This document shows positions 34,575-45,330 of a stretch of 64,000 nucleotides of DNA, in pieces. The translations under genes and the position numbers were made by a program. Under the pieces are notes generated by a model. The model searched no databases and was not told the DNA's origin. It saw nothing but the letters and a program-made list of their open reading frames with translations. Every line of letters begins with the position of its first letter. Within the stretch, counting starts at the first letter, position 1. This DNA is from Brevibacterium sanguinis (GTDB taxonomy: Bacteria > Actinomycetota > Actinomycetes > Actinomycetales > Brevibacteriaceae): positions 186,001 to 250,000 of the forward strand of contig NZ_QNSB01000004.1 in the NCBI RefSeq assembly GCF_003315415.1, read 5' to 3'.

Positions 34575-34609
34575 TACCTATGTACATTCCCTACATGCAT
34601 AGGTATGCT
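34575..34609 (+). promoter_or_regulatory. Promoter overlapped by a palindromic (PadR-like) operator upstream of metF
   Basis: TACCTATG (34575-34582) and CATAGGTA (34598-34605) form a perfect 8-bp dyad. TGTACA (34581-34586) and TATGCT (34604-34609) are spaced 17 bases as -35 and -10. The inner ATGTACAT and CTACATGC resemble PadR boxes, and a padR gene closes this operon, so repression by occlusion is likely. Confidence 0.6.
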
Positions 34610-34653
34610 GAGGATCAGGACGCAAGGAAGCGCCGCGAAAGGAAGGCTCCACC

Positions 34654-35505
34654 ATGACGACTCCCGCCGCACTCAAGCTGCTCGACAACTTCTCGCTGGA
34701 GATGACCGGCAAGGACATCCCCGGTCTCGAAGAGGCCAGCCGGGCGATCCCGCAGGGCACCAAGATCAACGTCACCTTCCTCGGCAACGAGGACCTCGAG
34801 ATGCGCGTGGCCGCGGCCAAGCGGGTGAAGGAGCTCGGCTTCGTGCCAGTCCCCCACATCTCCGCGCGACGCCTGCAGTCGCAGCAGCAGCTCGAGGAGT
34901 TCCTCGCAGCGCTGCACGGGGTCGACGCCACCGACCACGTCTTCTGCGTCGGCGGTGACCCCGCGACGCCGGAGGGCCCCTACCCCGACTCCCTGTCCGT
35001 GATCCGCTCCGGTGTGCTGCAGCAGTACGGCGTCAAGGAGGTCTCGATCGCCGGCTACCCCGAGGGCCATCCCGACATCTCCGCCGAGGTGCTGTGGCAG
35101 CACCTCGAGGACAAGTCGGCGGCGCTGGCCGAGCAGGGCCTCGACGCCGTCGTGCTCACCCAGTTCGCCTTCGACGCCGAGGCGGTGCTCAAGTGGGTGC
35201 TCGAGGTGCGCGACCGCGGGATCGATTCCGAGATCCGCGTCGGCACCCCCGGCCCCGCGGGCATCAAGCGACTGCTCGGCTACGCCCGCCGCTTCGGTGT
35301 CGGCACGAGCGCCGGGATCGTCAAGAAGTACGGCTTCTCCCTCACCAACCTCATGGGCACCGCCGGCCCCGACCGCTTCGTGGGCGAGCTCGGCGACCTG
35401 CTCGCGGCCGATGCTCGCAGCGGTCGGGTGCGCACCCACTTCTATACGTTCGGCGGTCTGCTCGCGACCGCCGAATGGGCCCAGACCTTCGGCACGGGTC
35501 ACTAG
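34654..35505 (+). CDS. metF: Methylenetetrahydrofolate reductase (MetF family) of the demethylation operon
   Basis: The 283-residue protein is a MetF-type TIM barrel: NVTFLGNEDLEMRVAAAKR, PVPHISARRL, FCVGGDPATPEGPYPDS, SIAGYPEGHPDIS, VVLTQFAFDAE and RVGTPGPAGIKRLL lie in the order of the folate- and FAD-binding strands. In O-demethylation it would run in the direction 5-methyl- to 5,10-methylene-tetrahydrofolate, with electrons passing to NAD or another acceptor. It follows AAGGAAGG at a good distance and precedes purU by nine bases. Location next to purU and a LigM-like gene argues for one-carbon recycling and not methionine synthesis. Confidence 0.85.
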   Translation: MTTPAALKLLDNFSLEMTGKDIPGLEEASRAIPQGTKINVTFLGNEDLEMRVAAAKRVKELGFVPVPHISARRLQSQQQLEEFLAALHGVDATDHVFCVGGDPATPEGPYPDSLSVIRSGVLQQYGVKEVSIAGYPEGHPDISAEVLWQHLEDKSAALAEQGLDAVVLTQFAFDAEAVLKWVLEVRDRGIDSEIRVGTPGPAGIKRLLGYARRFGVGTSAGIVKKYGFSLTNLMGTAGPDRFVGELGDLLAADARSGRVRTHFYTFGGLLATAEWAQTFGTGH

Positions 35506-35514
35506 GGAGCGCTG

Positions 35515-37919
<2,405 letters not shown>

Positions 37920-37941
37920 GCCCGAACAGTGCTTGTACGCT

Positions 37942-37974
37942 GAGAGGGCCCGAGGTTCGCCTCCGGGCCCTCTC
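37942..37974. terminator. Hairpin between the LigM-like gene and padR
   Basis: GAGAGGGCCCGAGG pairs with its complement across a TTCG tetraloop, with one bulged C. It may attenuate read-through into padR. Confidence 0.7.
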
Positions 37975-38013
37975 GGCACATCCGACCACCCACCACGAAC
38001 GAGGATCCCCACC

Positions 38014-38601
38014 ATGAGCCTGCGCAGTGCACTCCTCGCGCTCCTGCGCGTCGGACCGTTGTCGGGCTATGACCTGCAGAAGCAGTTCTCACAGTCGGTC
38101 GGACACGTGTGGCACGCGCCCGACTCCCAGATCTACCCCGCGCTGCGCAAGATGGCGGTCGAGGGCCTCGTCGTCGCCGAGGAGCAGACCCGCGGGGAAC
38201 GCGGCATGCGCCGTGTCTACCACGTCACCGAGGCCGGCGACAAGGCATTCCTCGAGTGGATGAACAGCCCGCCCGAGTACCAGCGCACCCGGGACGCCGC
38301 CCACCTCCGTGCCGCCTACCTCGAATCCGCGGAGCCAGCCGCGGCGCGGGCCTTCCTCCGCGCGCACATCGACCATTGGAGGCATGAGCTCAAGTGCTGG
38401 GAGGGCGAGATCGCGCACATCGACGCGATGGACAACCCGACCCTCGTCCGCCGGCTCAATGTCACCTCCGAGGACGACCGCGAACGCACGATCGCGTACA
38501 AGCGCTTCGCCTATCAGGGACTCGCCGCGCGCGCCCGCGCCGAGATCGAATGGGCCGAGCACGGCCTCGAGGTGATCGATCGCCTCGAGGGCCCGGAGTG
38601 A
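38014..38601 (+). CDS. padR: PadR-family transcriptional regulator
   Basis: The 195-residue protein has the N-terminal PadR winged helix (LLALLRVGPLSGYDLQKQFS to GERGMRRVYHVTEAGD) and a helical C-terminal dimerisation region. PadR proteins repress phenolic acid genes and are released by phenolic acids. It closes the metF-purU-ligM-like operon after a hairpin, and a PadR-like palindrome covers the promoter of that operon, suggesting feedback control. The start at 38014 gives the standard short N-terminus. Confidence 0.85.
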   Translation: MSLRSALLALLRVGPLSGYDLQKQFSQSVGHVWHAPDSQIYPALRKMAVEGLVVAEEQTRGERGMRRVYHVTEAGDKAFLEWMNSPPEYQRTRDAAHLRAAYLESAEPAAARAFLRAHIDHWRHELKCWEGEIAHIDAMDNPTLVRRLNVTSEDDRERTIAYKRFAYQGLAARARAEIEWAEHGLEVIDRLEGPE

Positions 38602-38660
38602 GGCTCGTGCCCGCCCACCGGGCGCAGGGCTGACCCTTTCCTCCCCGCTCGGTCGACGAC

Positions 38661-38741
38661 CTCCCTGCCCGGCCGGCGTCCTCCCGTGCTTGCCGGGCAT
38701 CCTCCCCTGCCCGCCTGGCATCCTCCCCTGCCCGCCGACCG
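38661..38741 (+). repeat. Four imperfect 20-21-bp tandem units upstream of the GntR gene
   Basis: Units starting CTCCC at 38661, 38681, 38702 and 38723, each followed by TGCCCG-like sequence, fill the space between padR and the GntR promoter. No coding role is seen. Confidence 0.75.
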
Positions 38742-38780
38742 TGGGCTGTGCGTTATCATCAGTCAAAGTCTGCGACAATA

Positions 38781-38790
38781 TTGTTGCCAA
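38781..38790 (+). promoter_or_regulatory. TTG-N4-CAA box, likely autoregulatory GntR operator
   Basis: TTGTTGCCAA, directly after a perfect ACAATATTGT dyad, lies 15 bases before the GntR start. The same TTG-N4-CAA pattern occurs at 44304 and 48201 near other units of the island. Confidence 0.5.
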
Positions 38791-38805
38791 TGTGAGGGAG
38801 GCAGC

Positions 38806-39447
38806 GTGGGCGCACGAGCGACGGTCGCGAGCGACGATGTGATCCAGGTGATTCGCCAGGCGATCCTCGACGGGGACTTCGCTCCCCGTCAGCGCCTCAT
38901 CGAGACCGATCTCAGCTCGCAGTTCGAGGTCTCCCGCGCCGCGGTGCGGACGGCGCTGATGAGCCTGGAGAACGAGGGCCTCGTCGAACGGATGCCGAAC
39001 AGGGGCGCCCGGGTGCGCGCGATCAGCGTCACCGAGGCGGTGGAGATCGTGGAGGTGAGGATCGGGCTCGAGGTCCTCGTCGCCCGGCGCGCGGCCGAGC
39101 GGATCGATGACGATCGGATCGGTGAACTCGCGGCTCTGCGCGAGGACATGCGCGAGGCCGTGGCGGGTGGAAACCTGATGCGCTACGCCTCCCTCAACCA
39201 GGAGATGGATGCGATTCTGCGCGACGTCGCCGGTCATGCCCTCGCCAAGCAGCTGCTCGAGCGACTCCTCGCACAGGCGGCGAGGCACCAGTTCAGGCTC
39301 GCGTTCGACCCCCACCGGGCCAGTGCCTCGGTCGAGGAGCACGCCGCGATCATCGACGCGGTCGTCGCGCGGGATCCCGACGCCGCCGAGGCGGCGACCC
39401 GAAGCCACCTGACCCGGATCATCGAAGCCATGCGGCAGTCGAGCTAG
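38806..39447 (+). CDS. FCD-type GntR-family transcriptional regulator
   Basis: The 213-residue protein has a winged helix (DVIQVIRQAILDGDFAPRQRLIE, then FEVSRAAVRTALMSLENEGLVERM) and an all-helical FCD ligand domain whose His residues (HQFRLAF, EEHAAIID, RSHLTRI) are placed for metal binding. FCD regulators such as VanR control aromatic acid catabolism. The GTG start follows GAGGGAGG. It converges on the ABC importer operon and has a TTG-N4-CAA palindrome in its own promoter. Confidence 0.87.
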   Translation: MGARATVASDDVIQVIRQAILDGDFAPRQRLIETDLSSQFEVSRAAVRTALMSLENEGLVERMPNRGARVRAISVTEAVEIVEVRIGLEVLVARRAAERIDDDRIGELAALREDMREAVAGGNLMRYASLNQEMDAILRDVAGHALAKQLLERLLAQAARHQFRLAFDPHRASASVEEHAAIIDAVVARDPDAAEAATRSHLTRIIEAMRQSS

Positions 39448-39496
39448 AAGACACCTCTGGTGCGGACCGATTCCGGTCCGCACCAGAGGTGTCTTC
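39447..39496. terminator. Strong bidirectional terminator, GntR gene and livK
   Basis: Perfect 22-base arms (39447-39468 and 39475-39496) enclose a six-base loop. The left arm begins at the last base of the GntR stop codon, between convergent genes. Confidence 0.88.
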
Positions 39497-39529
39497 GGGC
39501 GGCCCTGCGTGCCCGCTCGGCCGGGGTCC

Positions 39530-40780
39530 CTATTCGATTCCCTCGACGGTGTCGAATCCCTTCCCGTTGAACTTCTGCACGACCACGCTCGAGACGGCCG
39601 GTTCTCCATCGACCGTGGTATTCACCGAGGTGCCGTCGAGCATCAGCGGGGCCTTGAAGTCCTCGATGCTGCGCACCGCCTCCATGAAGTTCTCCCGGGT
39701 GGGCTCCTGCATGTCCTTGAACACCTGCTCCAGAGTCGCACCGAGCATGTAGCTCCACATGCAGTGCGGGAACGCTGGCACCTCGGGGTAGTCCGCGTAG
39801 GTCTTGAGATCGGAGAGGAAGGTCTTCACGTCCTCGTCGTCGGCGAACTTGGGCGAGGCGGGTGCCTTGGAGAACGCCACCGAGTACACGCCCGGGTAGG
39901 CGTCGGCGCCACCCGGCTGCAGGATCGCCGAGGGGCTCGAGGTGTTCGACGGCAGGAACCAGCTCGGCTTCCAGCCGATGCTCTGCGCCCGCTCGAGAGA
40001 CGAGATGACCAGCGGGGTGATCGACATCGCGTTGAACAGGATGTCGGCATCGGTCGCGGCGAGCTCGGTCAGCTGCGCATCGACCGAGGCGTCGGTCGCC
40101 TCGTAACTGAGCTCGCCCACGACCTCGATGTTCTCTGAGCCCTTGATGGCCTCCTTGAATCCCTTGACGTAGCCCTCGCCGAAGTCGTCGTTCTGGAACA
40201 GGATCGCGACCTTGTGATCTTCGGACGACTTCGCGAGCATCTCGCCGAACGCGGCGCCCTCGTTCGGGTAGGCGGGCACCCAGCCGAGCGACCAGGGGCT
40301 CTCGGACTGCTGGCTGAATATCGGGTCGCCGGTCATGACGAACACCTGGGGCACCTCGTCGGCGGTCGCCGCCTCACGCCAGGCGAGGTTCGTCGGCGTG
40401 CCCAGTCCCGAGGTGATCGCGAAGGCCTCGTTCTTCAGCGTCTGATAGTTCGACGAAGCCTTCTGCGGGTCGTAGGCGTCGTCGAGGGCCTTGATCTCGA
40501 CGGTGCGGGTCTTGCCGTCACCGAACTCGATGCCACCGGCCTCGTTGACCGCGCCCATGTAGGCCTCCAGACCTGCCACGGTGCAGGTGCCGGGTCCGGC
40601 GGTGGGGCCGCTGAGCGGGGTCGTGATGCCGAGGGTGATCGAGTCGTCGGTGATTCCGGGACTGGTCTCACCGCCGCGGCCGCCACCTCCGTCGCGGGCA
40701 CAACCGGTGGCGGCGAGGAGAACCGCCGCCGACAGGGCGATGACGCTGGTAGCACCGCGTCGTGTAGGGGTCATCTTCAT
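39530..40780 (-). CDS. ABC transporter substrate-binding lipoprotein (LivK/aromatic-binding type)
   Basis: The 416-residue protein has a signal peptide with lipobox (LAATGC) and a two-lobed type I periplasmic-binding fold, with ITLGITTPLSGPTAGPG at the start and VAILFQNDDFGEGYVKGF in the middle. It delivers ligand to the LivHMGF-type membrane complex encoded next. Related systems in aromatic degraders bind benzoates or phenylpropanoids as well as amino acids. The first gene of the five-gene cluster in coding direction is livG, so this protein is encoded last. Confidence 0.88.
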   Translation of the reverse strand: MKMTPTRRGATSVIALSAAVLLAATGCARDGGGGRGGETSPGITDDSITLGITTPLSGPTAGPGTCTVAGLEAYMGAVNEAGGIEFGDGKTRTVEIKALDDAYDPQKASSNYQTLKNEAFAITSGLGTPTNLAWREAATADEVPQVFVMTGDPIFSQQSESPWSLGWVPAYPNEGAAFGEMLAKSSEDHKVAILFQNDDFGEGYVKGFKEAIKGSENIEVVGELSYEATDASVDAQLTELAATDADILFNAMSITPLVISSLERAQSIGWKPSWFLPSNTSSPSAILQPGGADAYPGVYSVAFSKAPASPKFADDEDVKTFLSDLKTYADYPEVPAFPHCMWSYMLGATLEQVFKDMQEPTRENFMEAVRSIEDFKAPLMLDGTSVNTTVDGEPAVSSVVVQKFNGKGFDTVEGIE

Positions 40781-41826
40781 TGATCTGCCTTTCTCGTGGG
40801 CTGTTTCGAAGCGGCCTTCTGCGCCGCCGGGGTGGCTGCTTCCTCGCGGTGCGGCGCGCCCGGTCTCGAACCGGACGGCCGTCTCAGGCCCGCGATCCGG
40901 TGGGGCAGTGAGGCGAGGCCCCCGGGAAGCAGGAAGAGCACGAGCAGCAGGATCGCACCCTGCAGCATGGCCGTCAGGTTCGGGTTGATCGCATTGGTGA
41001 GCACCGGCACGAACACGAAGTAGACGCCGCCGATGACCGACCCGGCCAGGGTCGCCGACCCGCCGACCACCATCGCGGCGAGCAGGGTGATCGAGTGGTG
41101 GAAGGCGAGGGTCTCGGGTGAGGTGTACTGGACCACGGACATGTACATGAACCCGCTGATCCCGCCCACCAGTGATGCGATGGTGAAGGACAGCACCTTG
41201 TACCAGTACGGGGAGATGCCCATCGACGAGGCGACCGCCTCGTTCTCCTTGACGATCGCCAGTGCCCGGCCGAACTTGCCGCGCACGAAGTTGCGCACGA
41301 GCACGAAGGTGACGACGGCGATGACGAGCACGAGGTACAGCTGCCACTGGTCGTGGTAGAGGCCCGTCCACTCGGGCGCGTCCGAGAACCGGGAGGACAG
41401 GCCCTGTGAACCGCCGGTCCAGTGGTCAAGACGCCGCGCCAGCGGCAGCCCGACGATCGGCAGCGCGATCGTCACCATCGCGATCGCCAGGCCGCCGAGG
41501 CGCGCGGCCGCCAAGGCGATGACCAGCCCCGCGATCGCGGGCAGAACGAGAGCCGCGAGGAACGTCAGCACGATGTTCCAGTCGTGCGTCGCCCCGTACG
41601 CGGTCACGTACGAGCCGAGACCGAGGAAGAAGATCTGGCCGAGCGACACCTGACCGCCGTATCCCATGACGACGTTGAGGCCGAGCACGGCGACGGCGAA
41701 CACGCAGATGCGGGCGATCGTGTCGTTGGCCACCTCGGGCAGCATGAGCGGCAGCACCACGGCGAGCGCGACGAGGACGACGAGCGCTCCCCAGCGCACC
41801 GCGGGCTTCTTGAGGAGGTTCGACAT
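40777..41826 (-). CDS. ABC transporter permease, LivM type
   Basis: The 349-residue membrane protein has eight or more hydrophobic segments and the permease loop FGRALAIVKENEAVASSMGISPYW, the EAA-like motif that contacts the ATPases. The C-terminus carries a hydrophilic 40-residue tail. Overlaps with both neighbours (ATGA with the binding protein gene, TGATG with livH) indicate tight translational coupling. Confidence 0.9.
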   Translation of the reverse strand: MSNLLKKPAVRWGALVVLVALAVVLPLMLPEVANDTIARICVFAVAVLGLNVVMGYGGQVSLGQIFFLGLGSYVTAYGATHDWNIVLTFLAALVLPAIAGLVIALAAARLGGLAIAMVTIALPIVGLPLARRLDHWTGGSQGLSSRFSDAPEWTGLYHDQWQLYLVLVIAVVTFVLVRNFVRGKFGRALAIVKENEAVASSMGISPYWYKVLSFTIASLVGGISGFMYMSVVQYTSPETLAFHHSITLLAAMVVGGSATLAGSVIGGVYFVFVPVLTNAINPNLTAMLQGAILLLVLFLLPGGLASLPHRIAGLRRPSGSRPGAPHREEAATPAAQKAASKQPTRKADQ

Positions 41827-42707
41827 CAGACTCTCACCACTGCTTTCCGGCCGAAGAGACCCTGCGGCCTCAGGATGAGCACGACGAAGATCAGGAGGAA
41901 GGGCACCGCCACCTTGAGGTCGTGGCCGATGAACGGCACGTAGACGGCGGCGAGGTTCTCCAGCACCCCGATGATGCCGGCCGCGGCGACGACGCCGATC
42001 GGACTGGAGAGACCGCCGAGGATGACCGCGGCCAGGGCGTAGACGAGCGCCGTGTCCATCATGCCCGGGGTCAGCGTCAGCTGCGGGGCGACGAGCACAC
42101 CGGCCACGGCGCCGAGCGCGGAGGCGAGTCCCCAGCCGACCATGAGCAGGTGCCCGACGGGCATGCCGGCGAAGGCCGCCGACTGCTGATTGATGGACAC
42201 CGCCCGCAGCGCAAGGCCCAGCTTGGTGCCGACGAACAGGAGCTGCAGCAGCCCCATGATGACGAGGATGACGATGATCGTGCCGAGCGAGCGCAGGCTC
42301 ACGGACGCCCCGAGCACCGGGATGGTGTGGTTCGGGAACAGCGACGGGAACAGCTGGTTGTTGTACGACCAGAACCAGGCGCAGATGCCGGTGATCAGGG
42401 TGAGGAGTCCGATCGTCACCACCACTGCGGTGTCCTCGTCGCCCCGCTCGAACCTGCGGATCAGCAGCCGTTCGATGAGCGCGCCGACGAAGAACGAGAT
42501 CACCACCGCGCCGATGATCGCGCCGATCAGCGGCAGGCCCAGCCCGAGCAGGGAGTACGCGATATAGCCGGAGAGAACCGCCATCGCGCCCTGCGCGAAG
42601 TTCACCATCCCGGTCGCCTGGTGCACCAGGACGATGGCCAGCGCGAGGGCGGCGTAGATCGAACCTGTCGACAGGCCGTCGATCAGGAGTTGGATGAACG
42701 TGCCCAT
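41826..42707 (-). CDS. ABC transporter permease, LivH type
   Basis: The 293-residue membrane protein has LivH hallmarks: MVNFAQGAMAVLSGYIAY near the N-terminus and TKLGLALRAVSINQQSAAFAG as the ATPase-contacting loop. It pairs with LivM to form the translocation pore. It lies three bases from livF and overlaps livM. Confidence 0.9.
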   Translation of the reverse strand: MGTFIQLLIDGLSTGSIYAALALAIVLVHQATGMVNFAQGAMAVLSGYIAYSLLGLGLPLIGAIIGAVVISFFVGALIERLLIRRFERGDEDTAVVVTIGLLTLITGICAWFWSYNNQLFPSLFPNHTIPVLGASVSLRSLGTIIVILVIMGLLQLLFVGTKLGLALRAVSINQQSAAFAGMPVGHLLMVGWGLASALGAVAGVLVAPQLTLTPGMMDTALVYALAAVILGGLSSPIGVVAAAGIIGVLENLAAVYVPFIGHDLKVAVPFLLIFVVLILRPQGLFGRKAVVRV

Positions 42708-42710
42708 CTG

Positions 42711-43421
42711 TCAGCCTCCCAGGTATGCTCGTCGGATTTCGTCCATGGCGCGCAGCTCCTCCGTCGGTCCGGTGAGCACGCTGCGACCGGTCTCGAGGAC
42801 GGTCGCCGAGTCGACGAGCGAGAATGCGAGGTTCGCGTTCTGTTCGACGACCAGCATGGCGATGCCCGACTCCTCGCGCAGGCGGCGGATCGCCTGGTAG
42901 ACGTTCTTCGCGGTGCTGGGGGCCAGGCCGAGTGAGGCTTCGTCGAGCAGCAGCAGGCGGGGCTTGGCCATGAAGGCGCGCGCCACGGCGAGCATCTGCT
43001 GCTCACCTCCGGAGAGCGCGGACCCGTTCGACTTCACCCGCTCTCGCAGCTGCGGGAAGAGCTCGAGGCAGTAGTCGATGTCGCGGGTGATGCCCGCTTT
43101 GTCCTTGCGCAGGTAGGCGCCGACGCGGAGGTTGTCGCGCACCGACAGGTCCCCCAGGGTGCCGCGCCCCTCCGGGACGTGAGCGATGCCGAGCGCTGCG
43201 ACCTGGTCGGGGCGCAGCCCGCGGATGTCCCTGCCGTCGAATCGGATCGACCCGCCCGCACGCACCACGCCGGTGATCGCGCGCAGCGTCGTCGTCTTCC
43301 CGGCCCCGTTGGCTCCGAGCACGCCGACGGCTCCGCCCTCCGGGACCGACAGTGACACGCCGTCGAGCACCTGCACCGAGGCATAGGAGGCGGTGACGTC
43401 CTCGAGCTCAAGAAGCGGCAT
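42711..43421 (-). CDS. ABC transporter ATP-binding protein, LivF type
   Basis: The 236-residue ATPase has Walker A (GANGAGKTT), signature LSGGEQQMLAVARAF, and Walker B (LLLLDEASLGLAP), a combination typical of LivF. The ATG at 43421 overlaps the livG 3' end by 14 bases; an upstream start would add residues absent from the family. It powers import together with LivG. Confidence 0.9.
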   Translation of the reverse strand: MPLLELEDVTASYASVQVLDGVSLSVPEGGAVGVLGANGAGKTTTLRAITGVVRAGGSIRFDGRDIRGLRPDQVAALGIAHVPEGRGTLGDLSVRDNLRVGAYLRKDKAGITRDIDYCLELFPQLRERVKSNGSALSGGEQQMLAVARAFMAKPRLLLLDEASLGLAPSTAKNVYQAIRRLREESGIAMLVVEQNANLAFSLVDSATVLETGRSVLTGPTEELRAMDEIRRAYLGG

Positions 43422-44190
43422 CGGCTTCGTCCTTTCCGATGTAGGCCTCGATGACACGGGGATCCGACTGCGCCTCGGCGGCGGTGCCCTCCATCAGCTT
43501 CGCCCCGTGATCGAGGACCACGACCCGATCGGTCAGCGCCGCGATGAGTCCCATGTGATGCTCGACGATGATGATCGTGACGTCGGACTCGGCCCGCAGT
43601 CGGCGCACCGTGTCGATGAGCTGCTCGACCTCGGAGTGCGGCAGACCCGCGGCGGGCTCATCGAGCAGCAGCAGGCCCGGCCGCATCATCAGGGCACGGC
43701 ACAGCTCGACGCCCTTGTGCAGTCCGTGTGAGAGCTCGTCAGCACGACGCTGAGCGGCCCAGCCGAGTCCGTTCTCCTCGAGCAGCCGCAGCGCCTCGCC
43801 ACGCAGCTCCTTCTCGGCGCGGACCACGTGCGGCAGTCTCAGCGACCAGGCGACAGGGCCGCCGCGCAGTCGGGTGTGGGCACCGAGCATCACGTTCTCG
43901 AGCACGGTCTCGCGCAGCTGCAGCGCCGGATGCTGGAAGGTGCGGGCGAGGCCGAACGAGGCCATGTGCGAGGGCCTCGACCCGCGCACCTCGGTGCCGT
44001 CGATCCGGATCGAGCCCGAGCTCGGGCGGTAGTGACCGCTGATGCAGTTGAACAGGGAGGTCTTCCCCGCGCCATTGGGGCCCACCAGCCCGAAGACCGA
44101 TCCCGGTTCGACGTCGAAGCTCACGTCGCGCAGCACCTTGACGCCCCCGAAATGGAGGTTCACTCCCTGCAAAGTCACACGAGCTGCCAT
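43408..44190 (-). CDS. ABC transporter ATP-binding protein, LivG type
   Basis: The 260-residue ATPase has Walker A (GPNGAGKTSLFN), a signature region (DELSHGLHKGVELCRALM, which departs from LSGGQ), and Walker B (LLLLDEPAAGLP). The diverged signature fits the LivG side of a heterodimeric ATPase. The ATG at 44190 begins the conserved MAARVTLQGVNLHFGG. It is the first gene of the importer operon and diverges from the dehydrogenase gene, with GntR- and IclR-type boxes in the shared region. Confidence 0.88.
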   Translation of the reverse strand: MAARVTLQGVNLHFGGVKVLRDVSFDVEPGSVFGLVGPNGAGKTSLFNCISGHYRPSSGSIRIDGTEVRGSRPSHMASFGLARTFQHPALQLRETVLENVMLGAHTRLRGGPVAWSLRLPHVVRAEKELRGEALRLLEENGLGWAAQRRADELSHGLHKGVELCRALMMRPGLLLLDEPAAGLPHSEVEQLIDTVRRLRAESDVTIIIVEHHMGLIAALTDRVVVLDHGAKLMEGTAAEAQSDPRVIEAYIGKDEADAAS

Positions 44191-44303
44191 AGCCCTGCTC
44201 TTCCTGTTCATCATCTTCGATACAACGGGTGCTTCGGTCCCGCGCCAGGCAGTTCTGACACTAGGAACCTTCGCAGAAAGTGTCAACAATTTCTTGGTCA
44301 AAG

Positions 44304-44313
44304 TTGCCGACAA
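44304..44313 (+). promoter_or_regulatory. TTG-N4-CAA box between livG and the dehydrogenase gene
   Basis: TTGCCGACAA, with a TGTCAACAAT half-site 20 bases upstream, lies in an unusually AT-rich divergent promoter region. It fits the box seen at 38781 and 48201. Confidence 0.5.
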
Positions 44314-44366
44314 GTTAGCTGCGTTAGATCATTATCCACACAGGACATACGTGCCTGACCACAACC

Positions 44367-44383
44367 TTTCCATTCAACGGAAA
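44367..44383 (+). promoter_or_regulatory. IclR-type box upstream of the dehydrogenase gene
   Basis: TTTCCATTCAACGGAAA agrees at 14 of 17 positions with the perfect palindrome at 54262-54278 that precedes the IclR gene. It lies 18 bases before the GTG start. Confidence 0.5.
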
Positions 44384-44401
44384 TCGCAGAGGAGGCGTGC
44401 C

Positions 44402-45184
44402 GTGACTCGCTTCAGCATTCTCGGCCTCGGGGAGGCGGGCCTGGGCTACGCCTCCGGTCTCGCCGCGGCCGGTGGGGATGTGGTCGGATTCGACCCGTTC
44501 GTCACCGCCGAGGCGAGGGCCGGGTCGCTGACCCAGGCGCTCGATCTGGCGGAGGCGCTCGAGGATGCGGACGTCGTGCTGTCGCTGACCGGGGGCCGGG
44601 ACGCGGTCGGGATCGCGCGACAGGCGATGCCGCTCCTTGCCGAGGGCACGGTCTTCGCCGACCTCAACACCGCGTCCGTCGACGTCAAACAGGAGATCGC
44701 GAGCATCGCCGCGAAGCACGGCGTGGGCATGGTCGACGGGGCGGTCCTCGCACCGGTGCCCCGAGCGGGCCATCGCACTCCGCTCGCGGCGAGCGGACCC
44801 GGCGCCGCACGGTTCGCGCGCCTGGTCGCCCCGTTCGGCGTCCCGGTCGATGTCGTCGGCGACGAGGCCGGGACCGCGGCGCGGCTCAAGCTCCTGCGCA
44901 GCGTGTTCATGAAGGGCCTCGGCGCCCTCGTCGTCGAGGCCCTCGGCGCAGCCGCGGCCATGGACGCCGAGTCCTGGCTGCACGATCAGATCACCGCCGA
45001 GCTCGGGCCCGGCGGGCCGGCGCTCGTCGAGCGGCTGGTCTCGGGCACTCGCCTGCACGCTCAGCGCCGCGAGCACGAGGTCCGCGACGCGCTCGCGGCG
45101 CTCGAGGCAACCGGACGGCCGACCGACATGACGCGCGCCGCCCTGACCTGGTTCGAGCGCATCAACGACGGATGGGCGGTCTGA
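44402..45184 (+). CDS. NAD(P)-binding dehydrogenase, 6-phosphogluconate dehydrogenase-like (DUF1932 type)
   Basis: The 260-residue protein has the N-terminal dinucleotide motif (SILGLGEAGLGYASGL) and a helical C-terminal domain as in hydroxyacid dehydrogenases such as L-threonate dehydrogenase. The expected catalytic Lys is in AARLKLLRSVFMKGLGAL. A GTG start follows AGAGGAGG. It stands alone but its promoter has boxes for both GntR and IclR regulators of the island, so it probably reduces or oxidises a pathway intermediate that I cannot name. Confidence 0.75.
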   Translation: MTRFSILGLGEAGLGYASGLAAAGGDVVGFDPFVTAEARAGSLTQALDLAEALEDADVVLSLTGGRDAVGIARQAMPLLAEGTVFADLNTASVDVKQEIASIAAKHGVGMVDGAVLAPVPRAGHRTPLAASGPGAARFARLVAPFGVPVDVVGDEAGTAARLKLLRSVFMKGLGALVVEALGAAAAMDAESWLHDQITAELGPGGPALVERLVSGTRLHAQRREHEVRDALAALEATGRPTDMTRAALTWFERINDGWAV

Positions 45185-45222
45185 GGCCCGGCCCGCGGTT
45201 CGCGGTCTGCGGTTCGGTGTTC

Positions 45223-45330
45223 GCGCTGCGTGCGAGGGCAGCTCTCGCGGGCGAACCGCGCTGTGTGCGAGGGCAGCTCTCGGCGTGCGCGATTCGCGCT
45301 ACGTGCGACGGTAGCTCTCGCGGGCGAACC
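45223..45330 (-). repeat. Three tandem copies of a gene 3' end, spanning a stop codon
   Basis: Units at 45223-45257, 45258-45295 and 45296-45330 share about 30 bases. The last contains the end of the LigM-like copy 3 gene (FARESYRRT and stop). The two downstream copies have lost the stop codon. Confidence 0.85.

Noticed and set aside
38661-38741. CRISPR-like array of four repeats
   Set aside because: The units are contiguous, 20-21 bases, without spacers, and differ from each other. They are simple tandem repeats.
43408-44313. Longer LivG starting at 44313
   Set aside because: The extra 41 residues are not seen in LivG proteins and would run through the AT-rich regulatory region. The ATG at 44190 gives the family N-terminus.
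44042-44401. Upstream extension of the dehydrogenase gene
   Set aside because: The extension is antisense to livG, covers the regulatory boxes and lacks a ribosome site, whereas the GTG at 44402 has AGAGGAGG.
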